From: Sulfurovaceae bacterium | GTDB taxonomy: Bacteria; Campylobacterota; Campylobacteria; Campylobacterales; Sulfurovaceae | Length of the DNA stretch: 64,000 nt | Assembly (NCBI GenBank): GCA_028715055.1 | Contig: JAQTLE010000001.1 | Span: forward strand, 372,001 to 436,000 | Direction: 5' to 3' | Part shown: piece after piece, positions 44,585-54,370 of the stretch | Position numbering within the stretch: position 1 is the stretch's first letter | Layout of the letters: each line of letters starts with the position of its first letter | The notes under the pieces: generated by a model | Seen by the model: the letters and a program-made list of their open reading frames with translations, nothing else | Database searches by the model: none | Told to the model about the DNA's origin: nothing | Translations under genes and position numbers: made by a program

Positions 44585-45409
44585 ATGAAAAAAATTATAT
44601 TTTTTATGATGCTTAGTTTTACAACGATTATTTTTGCACAAGAAACAACACAATTGGTCAATGATGCATCAGAGTGCGTAAAATTAAATTTTGAAACACC
44701 AAGATGCAGCCCTTATAATCCAAAAACTACTCATCCAAAGTCGGATGATAATTATACACAGTCAAATAAAAAATCGATTATAAAACCCAAATCCAATATA
44801 GACAATAATAATTATTTGAATTTTGCTTCATTATCTCAAGCTTCAAACAATTATCAAAGTACCTATACTGTTGCAGCAGGCGATACTTTGGGGGTAATTG
44901 CTATAAAATTTGGCGTGGCGCAAGGAGAAATAAAAAGGTTAAATCCATCTATTGATTTTTACGATTTAAAAATAGGCACGCAATTATCAATGCCGCTTCC
45001 TCAAGATAAAATTGATGCGGTTGTAAAAAACAGTTACAAAGAAATGCTAGATGAAATTGCCAAGAAAAATGAAAAGTACAAAATTATAGAAGCACCCCAA
45101 GGTCGCCGGCTTAGGGTTATGGCTTCTGCATATACGTCTCATGTTGCACAATCAGACAGCACTCCATTTGAGGCTGCATGGGGTCATCACCTTACTCCTG
45201 GCATGAAGATTATTGCAGTTTCCAGAGATTTAATTAGTGAATATGGAATTAGCAATGGCACAACAGTATATATTGGCGGATTAGACGGATATTATACGGT
45301 TAGGGATAAAATGAACAAAAGATATACAAGATATATAGATATATATATGGGGGTAGATATACCAAAAGCATTGCATTGGGGTAGAAGAAGTGTTATAATT
45401 TATTGGTAA
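44585..45409 (+). CDS. Exported LysM and 3D-domain protein
   Basis: 274 residues: a signal peptide (about 1-17, ending IFA), a spacer rich in Asn/Ser/Lys, a LysM peptidoglycan-binding domain (about 92-138, from TYTVAAGDTLGVIA), and a C-terminal 3D domain (about 170-274) with MASAYT, GGLDGYY and DIYMG where the acidic Asp residues cluster. 3D domains belong to MltA-like lytic transglycosylases and related wall enzymes. The ATG at 44585 has GAAGGAGGG upstream; a start at 44570 has none. Activity on glycan strands is likely but unproven. Confidence 0.88.
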   Translation: MKKIIFFMMLSFTTIIFAQETTQLVNDASECVKLNFETPRCSPYNPKTTHPKSDDNYTQSNKKSIIKPKSNIDNNNYLNFASLSQASNNYQSTYTVAAGDTLGVIAIKFGVAQGEIKRLNPSIDFYDLKIGTQLSMPLPQDKIDAVVKNSYKEMLDEIAKKNEKYKIIEAPQGRRLRVMASAYTSHVAQSDSTPFEAAWGHHLTPGMKIIAVSRDLISEYGISNGTTVYIGGLDGYYTVRDKMNKRYTRYIDIYMGVDIPKALHWGRRSVIIYW

Positions 45410-47344
45410 TTATTGCAAAGATTCAAATAGCTCCCAAAGTTCCAAATATTTTTCACTTTTTGCATCATATTCGTTTTGAGTATCGATTAACATTTTTGTT
45501 ATTTCATTTAGTCCTTTTTGTTGATAGCAATCAGGATTATTGAGACATTTGTGAAGTTCGTCTATTTTGTGCTCAAGTTCTTCTATCTCTTGAGGCAGTG
45601 TGTCAAATTCTCTTTGTTCTTTGTAGCTGAGTTTGGTTTTTGTTTTCGCTATGACGGGAGTAGCGATTTGCGGAGATTTAAATTCTTTTTCCATCGATTG
45701 GATCTCTCTAAGCTCTTTTTCTATGAGTAGATAATCACTATAAGATTGATGAGATTCCTCTATATTTCCTTTTCCGTCAAGTATAAAAAGTTTTGATGCC
45801 ACCTTGTCCACAAAATATCTATCATGCGAAACAACCAGCAAAGCGCCGCCAAAATTTATGAGCTGCTCTTCTAGAATAGTAATGGTTTGAATATCAAGAT
45901 CATTTGTAGGTTCATCAAGAATAAGACAATCAACCTTTTTTGTAAACAGCAATGCAAGTGCAACGCGATTTTTTTCTCCACCGCTAAGCATACCTATTTT
46001 TTGGTCTAAAAATTCTTTTGGGAATAAAAAGCTTTTTAGATAACCATATACATGCATATTTTTTCCATCAACTTCTATGATATCTCCACCATTAGGGCAA
46101 AAAGTCTCTAGCAAACTTTTTTCGTTATCTAACATATCTCTATGTTGATCAAAATAGCCTATAGCGAAATCACCACTGTCAACCTTGCCTCCCTGCGGTG
46201 TTATTTTGCCAAGCAGAAGCTTTAATAATGTGGATTTGCCAGATCCATTAATTCCCACTATTGCTATTTTGTCATGTTGTAGTATTCGTGTTGTAAAATT
46301 TGTAATTAGAGATTTCTTCGGCAAGCCATATGTCACATTATTAAGATCAAAAAGCATTTTTTTTCTAGATACACTTTCATCGCGATTGAAATGTTTCTTT
46401 TCTCTTTCTAATTCTATGACCATCTTACGAATAAGCGTAGGGTTTTTTTGGGCATTTTCACGAAGTTCAAAGACTCTTTGTTTACGTCCTTGATTTCTTT
46501 TTTCTCTAGCTCTTACGCCTTTGCTGAGCCAAGCTTCTTCTTGTTTAAGAAGTCTTAATAGGTTTTCATGTCCTTTTTGCAAAGAATGAAGTCGTTGTTC
46601 TTTGAGAGTAAGATAGTTTTGGTATCCACCTTGATAGCTTACAAGTTGTTGATTATCTACCTCTACAACTCTGGTAGCTATGGTATCTATGAAATATCTG
46701 TCATGTGATATAAATAAAAGTGTAAATTTTTCTTTTAACAATATTTCTTCTAAGAATTCTACCATATACACGTCTAAGTGGTTTGTCGGTTCATCCAGCA
46801 AAAGCACATCAGGTTTTTTTAGTATTAGTCCAGCCAAAGCAACACGGCGTTGTTCGCCACCAGAGAGAGAATCTACAAGTCTGTTTTCATAATCTTTGAG
46901 CTTGAATTCTTGCAATACCCGCTCTATTTTATCATCCAAATTCCAAGCATTATGATGGTCTAGAAAGTTTGTAAGTTCGGCATGTTTTTTGAGAAGTTCT
47001 TTATTGTCAAAATCGGTTGCCAATTTTTCGCCGATTTTATCATAGGCAAGTTTAGCTTCATATAGTTCTGCCAATTCTAAACTTATTGCTTCTCTGACTG
47101 TAAGATTAGGCTTGAAGAGCGGATGTTGCGATAACATTTCTATTTGCACATTGCCTTGAACTACTCTTTTGCCTTCTGTTGGTTCTTCTGTGCCGGCTAT
47201 TATTTTCATTAAAGTAGATTTGCCACATCCATTTTGACCGACAATAGCTATTCTTTCTCCTTCGTTTAGATGAAAATCAACACTGTCAAGTAGTATTTTG
47301 ATGTTATATTGTTTTTTGATAGCGAAGAGATCTACTAATGCCAC
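45410..47344 (-). CDS. ABC-F ATPase (Uup-like)
   Basis: 644 residues with two ABC ATPase domains and no membrane segment. The first has GQNGCGKST near 36 and LSGGEQRR; the second has GINGSGKST near 367 and LSGGEKNR, each with a DEPTN Walker B. A linker with a Lys/Arg-rich helix lies between them and a coiled coil at the C-terminus. This is the Uup layout; ABC-F proteins act on the ribosome or on DNA stability rather than in transport. It is convergent with the LysM-3D gene, whose last base it abuts. Confidence 0.92.
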   Translation of the reverse strand: MALVDLFAIKKQYNIKILLDSVDFHLNEGERIAIVGQNGCGKSTLMKIIAGTEEPTEGKRVVQGNVQIEMLSQHPLFKPNLTVREAISLELAELYEAKLAYDKIGEKLATDFDNKELLKKHAELTNFLDHHNAWNLDDKIERVLQEFKLKDYENRLVDSLSGGEQRRVALAGLILKKPDVLLLDEPTNHLDVYMVEFLEEILLKEKFTLLFISHDRYFIDTIATRVVEVDNQQLVSYQGGYQNYLTLKEQRLHSLQKGHENLLRLLKQEEAWLSKGVRAREKRNQGRKQRVFELRENAQKNPTLIRKMVIELEREKKHFNRDESVSRKKMLFDLNNVTYGLPKKSLITNFTTRILQHDKIAIVGINGSGKSTLLKLLLGKITPQGGKVDSGDFAIGYFDQHRDMLDNEKSLLETFCPNGGDIIEVDGKNMHVYGYLKSFLFPKEFLDQKIGMLSGGEKNRVALALLFTKKVDCLILDEPTNDLDIQTITILEEQLINFGGALLVVSHDRYFVDKVASKLFILDGKGNIEESHQSYSDYLLIEKELREIQSMEKEFKSPQIATPVIAKTKTKLSYKEQREFDTLPQEIEELEHKIDELHKCLNNPDCYQQKGLNEITKMLIDTQNEYDAKSEKYLELWELFESLQ

Positions 47345-47431
47345 GAACCGTCCTTGGATTTAATTGGCGTATTATACCAAAAAAGCCACTTTAAGCTTAA
47401 CAAGATATATTTCAAATAAAAAAGGCAATAT

Positions 47432-48700
47432 ATGCTTAAAGCATTGATCATATTATTTTCCGTGTATACAGCTATCAAAGTATATGTTTCTGTTATGCAA
47501 ATGGGCTATATCGTTGATGAAAAACACAAAGACGCCGTGCTGATGACAAAAGCAAAATATCTAGAAGCAGCAAATTATGCTATAGCAAAAGAAAAGGTAG
47601 ATCTTACTTCGCATTTAGTGGAGTACCTTCTGTTTATTTGGTGGGCATTGATAGGATTTGGAGCACTGTATGGCTTCTTATCTCAATATATATCAGAATC
47701 TCCATTTTGGGGCAGCATCATATTTTTGGTTGGATATTTTACTATTGAATATATTGTATCCCTGCCGTTAAGTATTTATCAAACTTTTGTGATAGATAAA
47801 CATTTTGGGTTTACTAAGACCACACCAAAACTGTTTATTATAGATCAAATTAAAAGCATTATGCTTTTTTTGACTATAGGAATCGGGATAACGTCACTAT
47901 TGGTGTGGATAATAGAAAATTTTGAGATGTGGTGGCTATATGGATTTGCGGCTATTATGTTTATTTTGCTGATAGCAAATTTTGCATATCCGACTATATT
48001 CGCGCCAATGTTCAACAAATTTACTCCCCTAGAAGACAAAGTGCTGGAAAACAAGATCGAAACACTCATGAAAAATGCCGGCATGAAAGCTAATGGCGTG
48101 TTTGTCATGGATGCCAGCAAAAGAGATAATCGTCTAAATGCATACTTTGGCGGTTTTGGCAAGAGTAAAAGAGTAGTGTTGTTTGATACGCTTTTGGAAA
48201 AGCTTAGTCACGATGAGCTTATAGCTGTTCTAGGGCATGAGCTTGGTCATTATAAACATGGAGATATTTGGAAAAATATTGCACTTATGACAATTCTGTT
48301 TTTTGGAGTATTTTATCTTTTGGGGCATTTACCTGAATCAATCTTTGCGGAACTTCACACAACACCTATCGCAGGAGTAAAAATAGCATTAATAATGCTT
48401 GTATTTCCTCTTTTGGCTTTCATTTGGATGCCAATTATGAGTCTGTTTAGTCGTCACAATGAATATCAAGCTGATAAGTATGGTTCTAGCATAGGCGGCA
48501 AGGAGCACTTAGTGTCAGCCTTGATCAAGTTGGTGGAAGAAAACAAAGCGTTTCCAAAATCTCATCCGTTGTTTATATTTTTTTATTATTCTCATCCTCC
48601 TATTTTAGAACGTCTTAAAGCTTTGGGATTTGATGAATCTAATTATAAGAATGAATCATCATTGCCGCATGACGGTATTTTTTCTTTTATAAAGAATTAG
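47432..48700 (+). CDS. M48-family CAAX-like metalloprotease
   Basis: Integral membrane zinc protease of 422 residues with seven or more hydrophobic helices. The zinc motif is H269ELGH273 in VLGHELGHYKHG, with the third ligand in EYQADKYG near 346-353. The layout matches Ste24/CAAX prenyl protease 1 homologues; bacteria lack CAAX substrates, so quality control of membrane proteins is a likelier role. It is followed two bases later by prmC. Confidence 0.93.
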   Translation: MLKALIILFSVYTAIKVYVSVMQMGYIVDEKHKDAVLMTKAKYLEAANYAIAKEKVDLTSHLVEYLLFIWWALIGFGALYGFLSQYISESPFWGSIIFLVGYFTIEYIVSLPLSIYQTFVIDKHFGFTKTTPKLFIIDQIKSIMLFLTIGIGITSLLVWIIENFEMWWLYGFAAIMFILLIANFAYPTIFAPMFNKFTPLEDKVLENKIETLMKNAGMKANGVFVMDASKRDNRLNAYFGGFGKSKRVVLFDTLLEKLSHDELIAVLGHELGHYKHGDIWKNIALMTILFFGVFYLLGHLPESIFAELHTTPIAGVKIALIMLVFPLLAFIWMPIMSLFSRHNEYQADKYGSSIGGKEHLVSALIKLVEENKAFPKSHPLFIFFYYSHPPILERLKALGFDESNYKNESSLPHDGIFSFIKN

Positions 48701-48702
48701 CA

Positions 48703-49524
48703 GTGACTATAAAAGAAACTCTTAACTTTGCTAGCGAACAATTAAAATCAAGCTGTGAGCGTCCTTTGTTTGAAGCAGAGCTGCTTTTGGCTTATCATTT
48801 GCATAAAGATAGGGTTTATCTTCATGCGCATGAAAATGATGATGTGGTAGAAAATATAGAGATCTTTGAAGCGCTTATAGCAAGAAGAGCATCATATGAG
48901 CCGTATGAATACATTGTCGGCAAAACAAGTTTTTACGATATTGAATTATTTGTAGAACGCGGTGTTTTGATACCGCGTCCGGAAACTGAGTTGTTGATTG
49001 ATGAGGTTTCATCTATTATTGAAAAAGAGAATCTTACATCAATTGCAGAAATAGGAATAGGAAGTGGAGCTATATCGATAGTATTGGCACGTAAATTTCC
49101 ATCTTTAAAGATAATAGCCACAGATATATCCGCAGATGCTCTTAATATAGCCAAAAAAAATATAGAGACATTTAGGTTGTCCGATAGGATCGCTCTGATG
49201 CAAACAAACCTTCTTGACGGTATTGATGCAAAAGTCGATTTGGTAGTAAGTAATCCTCCGTATATTGCTCATGATGCGTTATTGGAATCCAATGTTATAG
49301 ATTATGAACCGCATACCGCACTTTTTGGAGGAGATATAGGCGATGAATTATTAAAACAGATCATTATTCAAGTCCGAGAAAGAAAAATCTCTTACCTCGC
49401 ATGCGAGATGGGGTATGACCAAAAAGCATCGATGGAGCTTTTTTTAACACAACTTGGAGTACAATATACTAGGTTCTACGATGACCTAGCTGGATTAAAC
49501 CGCGGATTTATAATAAAATTTTAA
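48703..49524 (+). CDS. prmC: Release factor glutamine methyltransferase PrmC
   Basis: Methylates the GGQ glutamine of peptide chain release factors. 273 residues: N-terminal helical domain (1-90), then the SAM-dependent fold with IAEIGIGSGAISI near 112-124 and the catalytic NPPY in VVSNPPYIAHD. It starts at GTG 48703. It follows the M48 gene closely and precedes the DUF4149 gene by nine bases. Confidence 0.95.
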   Translation: MTIKETLNFASEQLKSSCERPLFEAELLLAYHLHKDRVYLHAHENDDVVENIEIFEALIARRASYEPYEYIVGKTSFYDIELFVERGVLIPRPETELLIDEVSSIIEKENLTSIAEIGIGSGAISIVLARKFPSLKIIATDISADALNIAKKNIETFRLSDRIALMQTNLLDGIDAKVDLVVSNPPYIAHDALLESNVIDYEPHTALFGGDIGDELLKQIIIQVRERKISYLACEMGYDQKASMELFLTQLGVQYTRFYDDLAGLNRGFIIKF

Positions 49525-49533
49525 AGGATTTGC

Positions 49534-50013
49534 ATGTCACCAATTTTTCGTAACGTTACAATGGCTTATTTGATTTTTTTATCTGCCGTTTTAGGCGCAT
49601 CTTTGTATGCAGGCATAGTGGTCGCTCCTATAACATTCAATACAGAAGCAATATTTGGCTCTCCTGTCTTAAGTCAGTTTCAAGAGGGTATGATAATGAC
49701 CCAAAATTTTATTAAATTATCGTATATGGTAACTTTGTCTGTGATAGCGGTCGTTATATATGAGGGTTATAAGTATAAAATGGGAGAAAGAGATATATTG
49801 ACGTCTATATCATTCTTTTTGGTGGTAGCCACAGGGCTTATGTTTTCATACTACTATTTGCCGGATATAATTCTTATGCAACAAGCAGGTGAAGAGATGA
49901 CAAAAACACAACTTTTTTTGGACACACATAAAGGTTCTGAGATTGATTTTAAGATATATGTATTTGCTTTGCTTCTTCTCTTGATCAGAAATTTCAAAAA
50001 AGCATTACGTTAA
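49534..50013 (+). CDS. DUF4149 membrane protein
   Basis: 159 residues with four membrane segments (about 8-28, 53-73, 85-108 and 140-155), a pattern shared with DUF4149/TMEM205-like proteins. Function unknown. It is in the same-direction run from the M48 protease to apaH. Confidence 0.75.
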   Translation: MSPIFRNVTMAYLIFLSAVLGASLYAGIVVAPITFNTEAIFGSPVLSQFQEGMIMTQNFIKLSYMVTLSVIAVVIYEGYKYKMGERDILTSISFFLVVATGLMFSYYYLPDIILMQQAGEEMTKTQLFLDTHKGSEIDFKIYVFALLLLLIRNFKKALR

Positions 50014-50026
50014 GGAAATAAAAATA

Positions 50027-50512
50027 ATGAGTGAAGCGATAAGGCATCCCTTTTCACCTATAGTGTTTAAAGATACAAAGACGCTGATATTAGGGTCATT
50101 TCCTAGTGTGAAATCGATAGAAAATAATTTTTATTATAATCATCCTCAAAATCAATTTTGGAAAATTCTATCGTCTATAACCTCTTATCCTATAAATAAC
50201 AGAGATCAAAAAATTTGGCTTTTGAAAGAGGCGAAACTTGGGCTTTGGGATATGATAAGTAGTTGTAGCAGGGAAAATTCAGCTGACAGCTCCATAGAAG
50301 ATGAAGAAGTTAATGATATAGCATCATTCATTGAAAAAAATACTTCGATAGAAACAATTGCATTTACAGGCAGAAAATCACAGACATTATTTGAGCTGAA
50401 TTTTGGATATCTGGATATAAATACTTGTTATTTGCCTTCACCATCCAGTGCTTATGCCAAGCTTTCGCTAGAGCAAAAAATAATTGCATATAAAAAGAAT
50501 TTAAAATTATGA
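50027..50512 (+). CDS. DNA-deoxyinosine glycosylase (uracil-DNA glycosylase superfamily)
   Basis: 161 residues with the uracil-DNA-glycosylase-like core: LILGSFPSVKSI near 20-31, FYYNHPQNQFWKIL, GLWDMISSC, and a PSPSSA motif near 146-151. This variant belongs to the family reported to remove hypoxanthine from DNA. The last four bases overlap the apaH ATG. Confidence 0.88.
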   Translation: MSEAIRHPFSPIVFKDTKTLILGSFPSVKSIENNFYYNHPQNQFWKILSSITSYPINNRDQKIWLLKEAKLGLWDMISSCSRENSADSSIEDEEVNDIASFIEKNTSIETIAFTGRKSQTLFELNFGYLDINTCYLPSPSSAYAKLSLEQKIIAYKKNLKL

Positions 50513-51321
50513 TATGGGCAATAGGTGATTTACAGGGATGCTATAAGCCATTTATGAAACTTTTAAAGAAAATAGATTTTGATCCTGATAGAGATAAATT
50601 ATGGTTGGTCGGAGATTTAGTTAATCGTGGCAAAGGTTCCCTTGAGGTTTTAGAATATGTATATGAACACCAAAAAAGTATCCAAATCGTACTTGGAAAT
50701 CATGACATATCACTCATAGCTGCTTATTACGGTATAAAAACAGCAAATCCGACAATTGAACCGATTTTAAATTCACCGCGTGCAAAAGAGTTAACAGATT
50801 GGCTCAGAAATCAGCCATTTTTATATGTAGATAATGAGCTTGGATACTGTATGTCCCATGCGGGTATATCACCATTATTTGATTTAAAAACAGCAAGTAA
50901 ATATGCAAGAAGTCTTGAAAAAAAGCTTGCTAGCGATGATGCAGCCAGGTGGCTTAAAGATATTCTTAAAAAAACAACCAATTATTTAAATTATGGCACC
51001 ACTGATAAAGAGAAAGAAACATTTGCCTTTAGTTCATTTTTGCATATGCGCTATTGTTTTGATGATGGAAGTATTGAAACTAGCGAAAAGGGCACTCCAA
51101 CACAAAATTTAGAAAATAAAGGTCTTAAACCATGGTTTTTGTATCCCGGCAGAAAGTCTATTGAACAAAAAATAATTTTTGGACACTGGTCAGCATTAGG
51201 ATTTTATGAAGATGATAATGTTTTAGCGATTGATACTGGATGTGTGTGGAACGGAAAATTAACAGCTGTTAGGCTTGATGACAGAGCCATCAAGCCGTAT
51301 GCTGTTGAATGTAATAATTAG
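50509..51321 (+). CDS. apaH: Symmetrical bis(5'-nucleosyl)-tetraphosphatase ApaH
   Basis: Hydrolyses Ap4A to ADP. The 270-residue protein has the metallophosphatase motifs in order: GDLQGC at 6-11, GDLVNRG near 36, GNHDIS near 63, and SHAGISP near 110, plus the late GHW and DTGCVWNGKLTA near the end. It overlaps the glycosylase gene by four bases. The 3' end overlaps the end of the convergent YgiC-like gene by four. Confidence 0.95.
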   Translation: MIWAIGDLQGCYKPFMKLLKKIDFDPDRDKLWLVGDLVNRGKGSLEVLEYVYEHQKSIQIVLGNHDISLIAAYYGIKTANPTIEPILNSPRAKELTDWLRNQPFLYVDNELGYCMSHAGISPLFDLKTASKYARSLEKKLASDDAARWLKDILKKTTNYLNYGTTDKEKETFAFSSFLHMRYCFDDGSIETSEKGTPTQNLENKGLKPWFLYPGRKSIEQKIIFGHWSALGFYEDDNVLAIDTGCVWNGKLTAVRLDDRAIKPYAVECNN

Positions 51322-52493
51322 CCTATAATATGTCCTACGAATTTTGAAGAATTGTTTATTATGGCCCCGCCTCGTCTAAATCCTAGCCCGCAAGCCTCAT
51401 ATGCAAAGAAAACCCCGGCTTGGTATGAATTTCCATTATAATCTTGTTCTAATGAAGTAAATGATTGATATAGCATCGGATAATTGCCATATTCACCGTT
51501 TTGCTCTGCTGTAGTTGAGCCGTCTTGTTCGATTATGGAAACATTTCCGCCTTCTCGTCCAAACATAGGTTTTTTTACTTGTTTTTGTCCTTTTAATGGT
51601 TCAAAACTACTTTCTAGTAGAAGTGGATGATTTGGATATAGATCCCAGAGTATTTTCATGATGCCTTTGCTTTGAAAGAGTAGTGTGTATGCCGGATTGA
51701 AAACTATAGCTTGTTGATTGTTTACGATATTGGTTAGTATCATTGCCAAATCAGGAGTTTCAAGCGCTATAATTTCCCAAGGAATGAGTTTAAACCATAG
51801 TTCATATTTTTCATTATTATAAAATATTCCATCATCACTAAATTCAATTTCATCAACAAATGCAAAATCAGTATCAAATCCAGCCTGAGAAGCAATGTGT
51901 TGTAATAATTTTACCGTATTTTCTTCTTCTATATTTCCTTTTATAGAGCTAAATAAAAATTTCCATCCATCGTATTTTATTTCAAAATCTTCTACGCTAT
52001 CTTCAAGAGTAATAATCCTTTTGAAGTTATCTGTTAAAGCTTCGTAGATACCATTAAATTGACTACTTTCTTCTAGATCGTTATATTTCAGCATAGCCCA
52101 TTGCACAATAGCACTTTCAAATAGCGAAGTAGGGGTATCGCTATTAAATTCAAGTAATTTTATAGGTAATCCATTTGTGCCGCCGGCCAGATCAAATCTT
52201 CCGTAAAGATGCCAATGAACATCATTTTCCCATGATCCTTTTATCAGTTCTACTAAGTTAAAAGGGATCCCAATCTCATGGAAAAGATTATTATCTATGA
52301 CGTACCCAGCTGCATTTATGAACATATCATAGAGCTCATTGCCTGCTTCATAAAATGCTTGGGCTTCTTGTTCTGAAATGATCACAAGCTCATTGGCTAT
52401 ATAGCTAGTATTGTCATTATCTGTATGCCATGCAAATCCAAGATTTTCTAGATAGTTATTTTCTAGTGGTTTTATATTTTTTAAATTTATCAT
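51318..52493 (-). CDS. Glutathionylspermidine synthase-like (YgiC family) ligase
   Basis: 391 residues of the glutathionylspermidine synthase C-terminal (ATP-grasp) domain type, with EFNSDTPTSLFE near 122-133, FGREGGNVS near 330-338 and a C-terminal FEACGLGFRRGG motif. It has no amidase domain. YgiC-like proteins form peptide-like bonds with unknown partners. In Campylobacter the gene beside a UPF0323 lipoprotein (Cj0372) is the orthologue. It follows the lipoprotein gene by three bases. Confidence 0.9.
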   Translation of the reverse strand: MINLKNIKPLENNYLENLGFAWHTDNDNTSYIANELVIISEQEAQAFYEAGNELYDMFINAAGYVIDNNLFHEIGIPFNLVELIKGSWENDVHWHLYGRFDLAGGTNGLPIKLLEFNSDTPTSLFESAIVQWAMLKYNDLEESSQFNGIYEALTDNFKRIITLEDSVEDFEIKYDGWKFLFSSIKGNIEEENTVKLLQHIASQAGFDTDFAFVDEIEFSDDGIFYNNEKYELWFKLIPWEIIALETPDLAMILTNIVNNQQAIVFNPAYTLLFQSKGIMKILWDLYPNHPLLLESSFEPLKGQKQVKKPMFGREGGNVSIIEQDGSTTAEQNGEYGNYPMLYQSFTSLEQDYNGNSYQAGVFFAYEACGLGFRRGGAIINNSSKFVGHIIG

Positions 52494-52496
52494 ATA

Positions 52497-53102
52497 TTAA
52501 CCACCAAAGAATCCGCCACTTGTTGACGAACCGCTGCTTTTAGTCCCAAAAAATCCGCTTCTTGAATTGCCTGCAGATGTTGTGCCACCTTTTTTAAAGC
52601 TGTCGACACTTCTTGAGTAAGTAGATGGCGATGAGTATCCGGCTTGACGATTGTGTTGATAGTTTTGATTGTTAAAAAGTTTACTGCCTATCCATGAACC
52701 TATTATTGCTCCAGCAGCACTAGCTAATATTGCTTCGCCTAAACCCATTCCATGTCCTGAGAGTTGTGCATTTTGAGGATTTGTCAGATTTGATGTATTG
52801 TTATCAATCTTTAACTTCTCCTCTTTCATGAGCTTATCCATCTCTTCTTTTGTAAGAACCTTTTCAGTGCCATCAAGCTGTTTTAGTACAATTCGTGTTT
52901 CATCGGACGGAAACTCTTCCTTAACTTTATATTCACCTTTGGACGTTTCTTCTATGATTACAAAAGCACCTTTGGCTTGTTCTTTGGATGCTTGATCGGT
53001 TTGCTCTTGATTGTTGCCACAACCGGTTAAGCCAGAAGCAAGTAAAATACTTAAACCGCTAGCAGTTAATATGGTATTAGAAAATGTTTTAATATATTTC
53101 AT
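52497..53102 (-). CDS. UPF0323-family lipoprotein
   Basis: 201 residues with a lipoprotein leader and lipobox TGCG at about 26-29 (Cys28), a charged region containing EEMDKLMKEEKL, a hydrophobic GLGEAILASAAGAIIGSWIGS segment, and a low-complexity tail of Ser/Gly/Phe ending GFFGG. Campylobacter Cj0371 has the same neighbour and layout. The tail and glycine-zipper-like segment resemble YgiB-type proteins that accompany YgiC. It has its own promoter. Confidence 0.85.
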   Translation of the reverse strand: MKYIKTFSNTILTASGLSILLASGLTGCGNNQEQTDQASKEQAKGAFVIIEETSKGEYKVKEEFPSDETRIVLKQLDGTEKVLTKEEMDKLMKEEKLKIDNNTSNLTNPQNAQLSGHGMGLGEAILASAAGAIIGSWIGSKLFNNQNYQHNRQAGYSSPSTYSRSVDSFKKGGTTSAGNSRSGFFGTKSSGSSTSGGFFGG

Positions 53103-53132
53103 GATGATAATTTCCTTATAAAATAAGGTGAT

Positions 53133-53138
53133 ATTATA
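53133..53138 (-). promoter_or_regulatory. Predicted -10 element of the UPF0323 lipoprotein operon
   Basis: On the minus strand this reads TATAAT, 31 bases upstream of the start, in a TTTTGATATAATATC context. Confidence 0.45.
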
Positions 53139-53182
53139 TCAAAATATCCCCGAGAATAGGGATGGAGATAGAATGAACTTAT

Positions 53183-54343
53183 TTAGTCCATCTGTTTGCG
53201 TAAAAATGTAGGAACTTGATAGATATCATCATCTTCGCTATTGTATCCGCCAACTACAATTTTATTAGCACTTCTAAGGGTGTTTATATTATTTGAAGTA
53301 TTTGCATTAAAAAGCGACTGAGATGTTTGTCTGTCATTTGTTTTTGGTTGAGCATGTGTTTTATCTTCAAAGCCGGTCGCTATAACAGTAATTTTAACTT
53401 CATCCACGGCAAAAGAACTGTCTGTGGTCGTACCAAATATAACGTAAGCATGCTCATCTGCATTTTCTTCAATAACTTCCATGGCTTCAGAAATTTCCAT
53501 CAAAGGATAATCAGGATGGATATAAAAATGGACCAAAATACCAGTAGCCCCATCAATAGATATATTATCTAAAAGCGGTGATTCTATAGCAATTTTAGCT
53601 GCATCATAAGCAGCATTTTTGCCTACGCTTCTACCTGTTCCCATAAGAGCCAAGCCACGGTGATTCATGACGGTTTTAATATCTGCAAAGTCAAGGTTTA
53701 TATCATTTTCGCCATGAGAAATGATGACATTTGAAATACCACCGACTGCTTGAGCTAAAATATCATCAACCATTTTAAAGCTTTCTTTTATTCCCATATT
53801 TTTTTCAACGATAGACAATAACTTTTCGTTTGGTATAACTATAATAGAGTCACTTTCTCTTTTTAGTTCCTCTAATCCTTCTTTTGCAAGAGCCGTTCTT
53901 TTTTTCCCTTCAAATTTAAAAGGACTAGTTACAATAGATACTGTCAAAGCACCTATTTCTTTAGCTACTTGAGCTATGACCGGAGCAGCTCCTGTGCCTG
54001 TGCCGCCACCAAGACCGGCAGAAATAAATACCATATCGGCACCTTTTAGTATGCTTCTGAGTTCTTCATAGCTTTCTAATGCAGCTTCTCTTCCTTTTTC
54101 CGGTATCATGCCAGCACCCTGTCCGCCAGTTGTATTGACACCTAGTTTAATTTTGTATGGAGCTAATGAGTTTTCTAGTGCCTGGCCATCAGTATTTGCA
54201 ACAATAAGATCAATATCTTTAGCACCTTCTCGTATCATATGATTAATCATATTGCCGCCGCCGCCGCCAACACCTATTACTTTGATTTTGGCACCATTTG
54301 TACAATATTTTGTTTCTACTATATCAATCTCAAACGCTTCCAT
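53183..54343 (-). CDS. ftsZ: Cell division protein FtsZ
   Basis: Tubulin-like GTPase forming the division ring. 386 residues: the N-terminal VGVGGGGGNMINHM region, tubulin signature GLGGGTGTGAAPV near 117-129, T7-loop region NLDFADIKTVM near 215-225, a variable linker, and the conserved C-terminal tail VPTFLRKQMD that binds FtsA and other partners. The ATG at 54343 is followed by a short acidic leader. It lies 27 bases after ftsA. Confidence 0.97.
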   Translation of the reverse strand: MEAFEIDIVETKYCTNGAKIKVIGVGGGGGNMINHMIREGAKDIDLIVANTDGQALENSLAPYKIKLGVNTTGGQGAGMIPEKGREAALESYEELRSILKGADMVFISAGLGGGTGTGAAPVIAQVAKEIGALTVSIVTSPFKFEGKKRTALAKEGLEELKRESDSIIVIPNEKLLSIVEKNMGIKESFKMVDDILAQAVGGISNVIISHGENDINLDFADIKTVMNHRGLALMGTGRSVGKNAAYDAAKIAIESPLLDNISIDGATGILVHFYIHPDYPLMEISEAMEVIEENADEHAYVIFGTTTDSSFAVDEVKITVIATGFEDKTHAQPKTNDRQTSQSLFNANTSNNINTLRSANKIVVGGYNSEDDDIYQVPTFLRKQMD

Positions 54344-54370
54344 ACTTTGCTCCTTTTTGTTTGGGTTGGA

